Source: Acidimicrobiaceae bacterium (GTDB taxonomy: Bacteria > Actinomycetota > Acidimicrobiia > Acidimicrobiales > RAAP-2). Taken from it: DNA of 64,000 bases. The translations under genes and the position numbers were made by a program. The notes under the pieces are model-generated. The model did not search any database. It saw only the letters and a list, made by a program, of their open reading frames with translations, and was not told the origin of the DNA. Of this stretch, positions 59,469-64,000 are shown in pieces (the stretch's first letter is position 1; each line of letters opens with the position of its first letter). The stretch covers positions 1 through 64,000 of the forward strand of contig PLRX01000036.1 in the NCBI GenBank assembly GCA_003164095.1, read 5' to 3'.

Positions 59469-60398
59469 GTGGCCACTTCAAGGACGATTCTCTTTCTCGG
59501 TCCGATTGGCAATTCTGATCAACGAGCCGCTGAGTTCTTTGTCCGAGGTCTCGGTGATCTTGCTCTGGCTGTGAGTTCCCTGGATGAGATGTTGACCACG
59601 GTCCCGGCCGAAGGGACGTTCTGCGTCATCCCGATGGAGGACAACGTCAGGGGTGAATTTACCGATGTTCTGCGAAGGGTAATCCTCGAAGTAGAACTGG
59701 CGATCATCATGGACACGTTTGTGCTCTCGGAGATGATCAGTGGCTACGGATTCCCATCAGAAATCGCTCCGAGGGTGGCACTGTCTCATCCGGATGTACT
59801 GGAACGTAACGCGCGGACACTGAAAGAACTCGAGATCGAGCCGCGTAGTACGCCGACCACCGAAGAGGCATGTCGAATCGTGAAGCTCCAGGGCAATCCG
59901 GAATGGATAGCCCTGGCACCAGAGGTAGTAGCTGTCGGCCGGGGCCTGCAGCGGCATCGGGTGTTTGGGAGTATCGAGTCCGAGTTTCGAACTCGATACG
60001 GCCTCCTTTCGATGTCGGCCGTGACCAATGTCGAAGCAACCCACTCATTGATCCTCGTCTGGCCGAGCGAAGAGACTGTCGGCACTCTGGCTGCGGTCAT
60101 TAGGGCATTCTCGGATAACGACCTTGACATGACATCGCTGAAGAGTATGAAGTTCTCGGAAGTTCGCCCGACAGCATTTCTGATTGAGATCCGAGCTCCC
60201 CTGATTGACGCCGGATTGCAAATAGCCATCCGGTCCCTCGTTAAAGCAGGTGCAGCCATCAAGCTCCTTGGGTCATACCCAAGCCGGGAAGCTGTGACAG
60301 AACTCTCGGAAATCGAACCGCGAGGATTGATCAGGGATGGCGTCGAGCTGGGAAGTCTGCTCGACAGTTTCCGACTTCGCGGTGAAGACCAGTCATGA
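59469..60398 (+). CDS. Divergent prephenate-dehydratase-like protein with ACT domain
   Basis: The 309 residues begin VATSRTILFLGPIGNSDQ, like the start of PheA (LGPxGSF). A PDT-like fold and a C-terminal ACT domain (THSLILVWPSEETVGTLAAVIRAFSDNDLDMTSLKSM) follow. The catalytic motifs are changed: PVENSxxG reads PMEDNVRGEF and no TRF/TKF motif is seen. It may be a regulatory subunit or have a new activity. GGAAGGA precedes GTG 59469 by about 10 nt; the longer track start is a shadow. The stop overlaps the next gene by ATGA. Confidence 0.72.
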   Translation: MATSRTILFLGPIGNSDQRAAEFFVRGLGDLALAVSSLDEMLTTVPAEGTFCVIPMEDNVRGEFTDVLRRVILEVELAIIMDTFVLSEMISGYGFPSEIAPRVALSHPDVLERNARTLKELEIEPRSTPTTEEACRIVKLQGNPEWIALAPEVVAVGRGLQRHRVFGSIESEFRTRYGLLSMSAVTNVEATHSLILVWPSEETVGTLAAVIRAFSDNDLDMTSLKSMKFSEVRPTAFLIEIRAPLIDAGLQIAIRSLVKAGAAIKLLGSYPSREAVTELSEIEPRGLIRDGVELGSLLDSFRLRGEDQS

Positions 60399-61336
60399 CG
60401 GGAGACCGCGAATGCCTCTTCCTGGGACCCGAAGGCAGCTTCTGTCATCAAGCCATGTCGAGGCTTCAGACATCATCACTGGAGCCGAAGCCGGCCGCTG
60501 ATGTTCAGTCGATTGTGCGCGCGGTGGAATCGAACGACGTTGCATTTGGACTCGTCCCGGTGGAGAACAGCGTCGATGGAGAAGTGACATCGACAGTGGA
60601 TAACATCGTATTTGACACCGAGAGCATCCTTGTCAGGGAAGAGGTAGTCCTTCCAGTTGCTTTCGATGCCTTCGTCCTCCCTGGTTCGCGGCAATTCACT
60701 AGCGTCATCAGTCATCCAGTTGCCTTGGCCCAGTGTCGCAGGTTCATAGACAAGCATGGTCTTCGCGAGGAGAAGACGTCATCAACCAGCGAAGCCTGTC
60801 GGTTGATCGCTGATGAAGCGAGAAGCGATGCCGTCGCGCTGGCGTCACCGATGGCAGGCGACCTGTATGGGCTGGCTCGGTTCGCAAGTGGTGCACAGGA
60901 CAATGATGCCGCTCATACCAAGTTCTTCCTACTCTCGAAGGCACTTGCTCCGTTCCAGGAGGGGGTGAGGTACAGAACGTGGATTGCTGTCATTCCTCAG
61001 AGCAATCGGACGGGCATCCTCGCGCAAATCCTGGAGTGCTTCGCCGACAGAATGCTCTCGATCTTTTCCTTGAGTACTAGGCCACTGCGGGCCGATATCG
61101 GCGCGTACTGCTTCATTGCCACGGTGGAGGGCTGGGTGGATTCCGATGAATTCAAAGGGGCGCTGGCGGACGTGTTCGAAATGGGATCGTTGGTGAGGGT
61201 GCTTGGGTCGTTCCCCAGCTGGAACGGGCCGGGGGTCGTGTCGAGCGTCCTGGGTCTGGGCGGCCTCGCCCCGTCTCGCAACCCAGCATTCAAACGCGAC
61301 GTGCATTCTCTGGCATCAACCCTCACGATCAGCTAA
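60395..61336 (+). CDS. pheA: Prephenate dehydratase with ACT domain
   Basis: Converts prephenate to phenylpyruvate, the phenylalanine branch. The 313 residues retain LGPEGSFCHQA, PVENSVDGEVTSTVDN and a TKF catalytic motif (AHTKFFLLS), followed by an ACT domain (TGILAQILECFADRMLSIFSLSTRPLR) that usually binds phenylalanine for feedback. The tail after about residue 280 is longer than usual. ATGA overlap with the divergent copy upstream; TAATG junction with the membrane protein downstream. Confidence 0.9.
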   Translation: MTGDRECLFLGPEGSFCHQAMSRLQTSSLEPKPAADVQSIVRAVESNDVAFGLVPVENSVDGEVTSTVDNIVFDTESILVREEVVLPVAFDAFVLPGSRQFTSVISHPVALAQCRRFIDKHGLREEKTSSTSEACRLIADEARSDAVALASPMAGDLYGLARFASGAQDNDAAHTKFFLLSKALAPFQEGVRYRTWIAVIPQSNRTGILAQILECFADRMLSIFSLSTRPLRADIGAYCFIATVEGWVDSDEFKGALADVFEMGSLVRVLGSFPSWNGPGVVSSVLGLGGLAPSRNPAFKRDVHSLASTLTIS

Positions 61337-61989
61337 TGACGGCTACATCGATTCGACAGATGTCGGTATCTGCCGGCGCACTCTTCTTCGCTGTCCTGTC
61401 GATTCTCATTATTCCATGGGCTCACAAGTATGGGATTGTGGGCGGGCTTGTTGCGGTCATTCTCGCCACCGCGGGCATTTCACTGTTCGTCGTATGGGTT
61501 CAATATCTTCTCTTGTCCTACTGGGCTCGAAGTTTCCTCGGGACCTGGTTCTACATCTCTGATGCCACGTCACTGAAGCCCGGAGGTCATTACGGATACG
61601 CGACCTTCAACATTCGCGGTGGGCAGATCCAGTACGTAGTGGAGCTGTATTCCCTTGAATCCATAATCCGTCTTGCCTCTGGAGATAAGAGCGGGGGCGC
61701 TGACGCGGCCGGTCGAGCTTCATCGGATGTAGTGATCTTTGATGGAAGTGGATCGATCCGAGCTCTCTATGACTACACGCCGTTCAACGACAGCGAAGGT
61801 GGCCTTGGAGTCTTGGACCTCACGGCACTTCAGGGAGACGCAATGACTGGGACGTGGGTGACTGCCAGACGCAGCGGAATACCTGGTTCTGGGACCCACC
61901 GGTGGTTTCGCAAGGAGATGTTCCTCAGGCAACTCGAGAGGAGCATTCCTACAGAGTTTGCTGAGGCGATGAAGGTGATCCAGTCTTGA
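61336..61989 (+). CDS. Two-TM protein with a predicted beta-rich domain (Cap15-like architecture)
   Basis: The 217 residues start with two membrane helices (about 10-30, ALFFAVLSILIIPWA, and 35-62, GIVGGLVAVILATAGISLFVVWVQYLLL). A strand-rich cytoplasmic part follows with FLGTWFYISD, GYATFNIRGGQIQYVVELYS, VVIFDGSGSIRALYDY and MTGTWVTARR. The G-T-W strands and 2TM layout recall 2TM-beta-barrel effectors such as Cap15, but no CD-NTase is nearby and similarity is by eye only. It is locked between pheA and tyrA by 1-nt and TTGA overlaps, so a role with those enzymes is likely. Function unknown. Confidence 0.65.
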   Translation: MTATSIRQMSVSAGALFFAVLSILIIPWAHKYGIVGGLVAVILATAGISLFVVWVQYLLLSYWARSFLGTWFYISDATSLKPGGHYGYATFNIRGGQIQYVVELYSLESIIRLASGDKSGGADAAGRASSDVVIFDGSGSIRALYDYTPFNDSEGGLGVLDLTALQGDAMTGTWVTARRSGIPGSGTHRWFRKEMFLRQLERSIPTEFAEAMKVIQS

Positions 61990-63014
61990 CCGGCGACCCT
62001 CCTGCTCGCGTTGGCGTCGTTGGCCTCGGGCTCATCGGAGGCTCCATACTTCGTTCACTCGGGAATCTCGAGGGATTCGATGTCATGGGATTCGATTCCG
62101 CTCAGGGTGTGCATGCCCAGGTTCGTGATGCAGGGTTCGGTGTCTCTGAGAGTTTGGCTGCGCTCGTCCGGTGGTCGGATGTCCTCGTCCTGTGCGTTCC
62201 TATAGGTGCAGAAGCTGCTGTGCTGGACGAAGTTGCCGCTCACGCGGTCTCACGGGGCCAGGTGGATAAGCCGCTGGTCGTGACTGACGCTTCCTCCGTC
62301 AAGTTGGACCTTGACTCTGCGATCCTCCAGCAGGCCAAGCAAGAAGGCTCACTCGTCTTCGTTCCGGGTCATCCGATGGCGGGAACCGAAAAGGCGGGCT
62401 TCCAGGCGTCGCTGGATGGTCTTTTCGGGGGCGCCGTGTGGGTACTGTGCCCAGACCAGGGTGAGACTGAAGAGTATGTCGTGGCCTTGATGGGGATCAT
62501 CTCGGCCCTGAATGCTCGAGCTATCTGTTTGACGGTATCCGACCACAACAGGATCGTGGCCGAGATCAGCCACCTTCCGTACGTTCTCGCGGCGACCGAA
62601 GTGCTTGCAGTAAGTGATGGCCGTGAAGGTGAGCAATCCCTGCGGCTGGCCGCATCGAGTTTTCGTGATGTCACAAGGGTGGCGAGCTCACCTCCATCGC
62701 TGTCGGCAGCCATGACGGGTTGGAACCATCAGGCACTTCGGCAAGCTCTGGACCGAGCGCAGGAGGCCATCGACCAGTTCCGGAGCGCAATGGATGCAGG
62801 GGGGGTCGTCGCCGTCGCCCAGCTTGAAGAACTGTTCGAAGCGGCTCGAGCAAAGCGAACGCGCTACCTCGGCATGAGGTCTGAGACTGTCGTGAAGGAG
62901 GCAGACGTGGCGAAGGGAACACTCGTGTCCGCCTGCCTCGAACTCGGTTCGCTCGGGCATACCATCCGGTCGGTTGAGGATGGTGGTGCGACATGGCGCC
63001 TGTCCTCGGACTAG
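61986..63014 (+). CDS. tyrA: Prephenate dehydrogenase
   Basis: NAD-dependent oxidative decarboxylation of prephenate to 4-hydroxyphenylpyruvate, the tyrosine branch. The 342 residues show GLGLIGGSILRSL (nucleotide site), TDASSVK, HPMAGTEKAGF and the catalytic HNRIVAEISHLPYVLA. There is no fused chorismate mutase or ACT domain. TTG 61986 overlaps the upstream stop (TTGA), the fourth coupled gene of the operon. Confidence 0.9.
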   Translation: MTGDPPARVGVVGLGLIGGSILRSLGNLEGFDVMGFDSAQGVHAQVRDAGFGVSESLAALVRWSDVLVLCVPIGAEAAVLDEVAAHAVSRGQVDKPLVVTDASSVKLDLDSAILQQAKQEGSLVFVPGHPMAGTEKAGFQASLDGLFGGAVWVLCPDQGETEEYVVALMGIISALNARAICLTVSDHNRIVAEISHLPYVLAATEVLAVSDGREGEQSLRLAASSFRDVTRVASSPPSLSAAMTGWNHQALRQALDRAQEAIDQFRSAMDAGGVVAVAQLEELFEAARAKRTRYLGMRSETVVKEADVAKGTLVSACLELGSLGHTIRSVEDGGATWRLSSD

Positions 63015-63076
63015 GGGGCCATACTCAGCCCCGTGATCAAGGGGCCAGCCGATCGCAGGCCAAGCTCCCTACGGCC

Positions 63077-63082
63077 TACGGT
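63077..63082 (+). promoter_or_regulatory. -10 box TACGGT
   Basis: TACGGT ends 6 nt before ATG 63089, giving the small protein its own promoter after tyrA. Confidence 0.45.
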
Positions 63083-63088
63083 GTGGTT

Positions 63089-63328
63089 ATGCCGGAAGAG
63101 CGAGTCCCAGAGGTGATCCCTCCGGCGCTCGTGGCTCAGGCCGACCAACTGCAGGCAAATGCCGCGGCCAAGCGCCAAGAGATTGACGCCCTGATGTCCG
63201 AGGCCAAGGCCGATGCAGTCGAGCAGGTGGAGGCCGGCGAGAGTCCACTGAAAATGGATGAGTTGGAAGATCTGGTCCAGGGGATGATCTGGATCGAGAA
63301 CATCTCGAAGCTCGAAGACCTCGACTAG
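63089..63328 (+). CDS. Small charged helical protein (79 aa)
   Basis: The 79 residues are mostly helical and charged, with LVAQADQLQANAAAKRQEIDALMSEAKADAVEQVE giving a probable coiled coil. I do not recognise it. ATG 63089 is preferred over the track start at 62993 because of the promoter box. It lies 74 nt after tyrA. Confidence 0.5.
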   Translation: MPEERVPEVIPPALVAQADQLQANAAAKRQEIDALMSEAKADAVEQVEAGESPLKMDELEDLVQGMIWIENISKLEDLD

Positions 63329-63362
63329 TTGAACCGCCCCAGGAATCCTGGGCCAGGTCACG

Positions 63363-63578
63363 ATGTCAACCAAACCGACAGCAGACCCCCTGCAGTTGTT
63401 CGCCGAGTGGTTCGGCAACAGCATCACTGCAAACATCAGGGCGCAACGGGGACTGATCCCGAGCCAGATCAAGACTCCGGCCCAGGCATCTGCCGTCTTG
63501 CTGATCCACTCGGTCACGCGTACCGGCGCGCCCGCTTCGCCGAGGCGAGGCGACCCGACCCGTTCACCTGGCGCCTGA
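63363..63578 (+). CDS. Small hypothetical protein (71 aa), doubtful
   Basis: ATG 63363 opens 71 residues with one possible helix (QLFAEWFGNSITANI). The C-terminal third is low complexity. CAGG lies 5 nt upstream. No domain is visible and the gene may be spurious. Confidence 0.3.
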   Translation: MSTKPTADPLQLFAEWFGNSITANIRAQRGLIPSQIKTPAQASAVLLIHSVTRTGAPASPRRGDPTRSPGA

Positions 63579-63651
63579 ATGCCCGCACTAGCCTGAACCG
63601 CAGGACGGAACTGATTCTGATGGGTGTTGGCCCACTGTTCAGCCCCCTTCC

Positions 63652-63724
63652 GCCCACGTAGCTCAGGGGATAGAGCGTCGGTTTCCTAAACCGTGCGTCG
63701 CAGGTTCGAATCCTGCCGTGGGCA
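63652..63724 (+). tRNA. tRNA-Arg (anticodon CCT)
   Basis: The cloverleaf folds by hand: acceptor GCCCACG/CGTGGGC, D-stem GCTC/GAGC, anticodon loop TTCCTAA with CCT at positions 34-36 (reads AGG), a short variable loop, T-arm GCAGG-TTCGAAT-CCTGC and discriminator A73. The anticodon stem has one T-T mismatch at 27-43. The 3' CCA is not encoded. It is a common island integration site, here beside an IS-like gene. Confidence 0.95.
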
Positions 63725-63757
63725 CATTTTTCGCATTTGGTGGGAATAGAGACAGAG

Positions 63758-63782
63758 ACCGGGCAAACGCCCCTAGCCCGGT
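63758..63782 (+). terminator. Hairpin downstream of tRNA-Arg
   Basis: ACCGGGC / GCCCGGT (7 bp, 11-nt loop) lies 33 nt after the tRNA. An AT-rich CATTTTT run also directly follows the tRNA. Confidence 0.4.
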
Positions 63783-63908
63783 TGGGCGACTCCTGACACT
63801 CCAATTTGGCGACAGCGTCATCCTTGGTTCCCGAACGGAGGGGTCTGCTGCACGATCCGGTGACATCTGATCTGTGGCGCCTAGAGGCGCTGCTGGAAGG
63901 ATGTCTGC

Positions 63909-64000
63909 ATGCCGAAGCCCTATCCGAAGGAGATCCGGGATGACGTCGTGGCAGTTGCCCGGCGCCGTGATCCCAAGACGACCCTGAAGCAGATCGCCAC
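63909..64000 (+). mobile_element. Start of IS3-type transposase OrfA (runs off window)
   Basis: ATG 63909 reads MPKPYPKEIRDDVVAVARR and continues to the window edge. This is the typical first helix-turn-helix of IS3-family OrfA. Only 30 residues are inside the window, so intactness cannot be judged. No terminal inverted repeat was identified between it and the tRNA. Confidence 0.65.

Noticed and set aside
59469-63014. Classical CBASS system
   Set aside because: Only the 2TM protein hints at it; no CD-NTase, ubiquitin-like or nuclease effector gene is present in the window.
63514-63866. Minus-strand ORFs across tRNA-Arg
   Set aside because: They read through the tRNA and its flanks; such ORFs are common artefacts opposite tRNA genes.

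Overview
The window is 64 kb of high-GC DNA with dense coding, many GTG starts and frequent TAnnnT boxes placed 5-8 nt before start codons (the leaderless promoter pattern of Actinobacteria). A mycothiol-type DsbA-fold reductase, an F420-type FrhB protein, a SepX/GlpR-like membrane protein, an Asp-type (fosfomycin-insensitive) MurA, DUF3817 and DUF2269 proteins and a DGGIFAF-repeat remnant all fit an actinobacterium. Acidimicrobiia is my best guess; this is inference, not a database result.

0-10 kb holds core metabolism: a partial glpX, methylmalonyl-CoA mutase large subunit, murA and the mutase chaperone meaB, then treS and galT (convergent), a DUF2269 membrane protein and a cytochrome P450. 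10-14.2 kb is a sulfur-assimilation operon: cysH, a siroheme sulfite/nitrite reductase and a translationally coupled FrhB-like ferredoxin protein. It resembles a split form of the methanogen F420-dependent sulfite reductase Fsr. 14.2-19.5 kb carries a small hypothetical, a CMD/AhpD-like protein, an EthD protein, ychF and a GH3 beta-glucosidase. 19.5-24.2 kb has a tiny zinc-ribbon gene, two lipoproteins and a very large secreted phosphoesterase with a PE_PGRS-like glycine-rich tail behind PhoP-box-like repeats.

24.2-28.6 kb has an orphan ABC ATPase, the DsbA-fold reductase, a YhhN-type lysoplasmalogenase, the SepX/GlpR-like protein and a heme-oxygenase-fold diiron protein. 28.5-38.1 kb is an acyl-CoA catabolic locus organised around a divergent promoter with two 22-bp-spaced operator repeats. 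On one side lie a thiolase and an HMG-CoA-synthase-like/OB-fold fusion; on the other lie an acyl-CoA dehydrogenase, a family III CoA-transferase/racemase, two MaoC-type proteins, a second acyl-CoA dehydrogenase and an MFS transporter. The pairing resembles the mycobacterial igr steroid side-chain operon. 38-51.5 kb is mixed housekeeping: exonuclease, EamA, YgjP-type protease, aquaporin, amidohydrolase, thioesterase, cysQ, ene-reductase, DHA2 exporter, DUF1643 and a DapB-fold dehydrogenase.

49.5-55.6 kb contains two paralogous TetR-like regulators and a third, larger regulator, surrounding three decaying lipid-type genes: a ferritin-like desaturase-type gene with a TAG stop and a 20-bp duplication, a frameshifted PlsC, and a PaaI thioesterase remnant. 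From about 57 kb the DNA is visibly more A/T-rich at third positions. This part holds an Asp-run protein, a broken DGGIFAF secreted protein, then four overlapping genes: a degenerate prephenate-dehydratase paralogue, a canonical prephenate dehydratase, a two-TM protein with a predicted beta-rich domain, and prephenate dehydrogenase. It ends at tRNA-Arg(CCT) and the start of an IS3-type transposase, so this end looks like a genomic island.

The most unusual candidates are the split Fsr-like sulfite reductase operon and the tRNA-adjacent prephenate operon with its embedded membrane protein.
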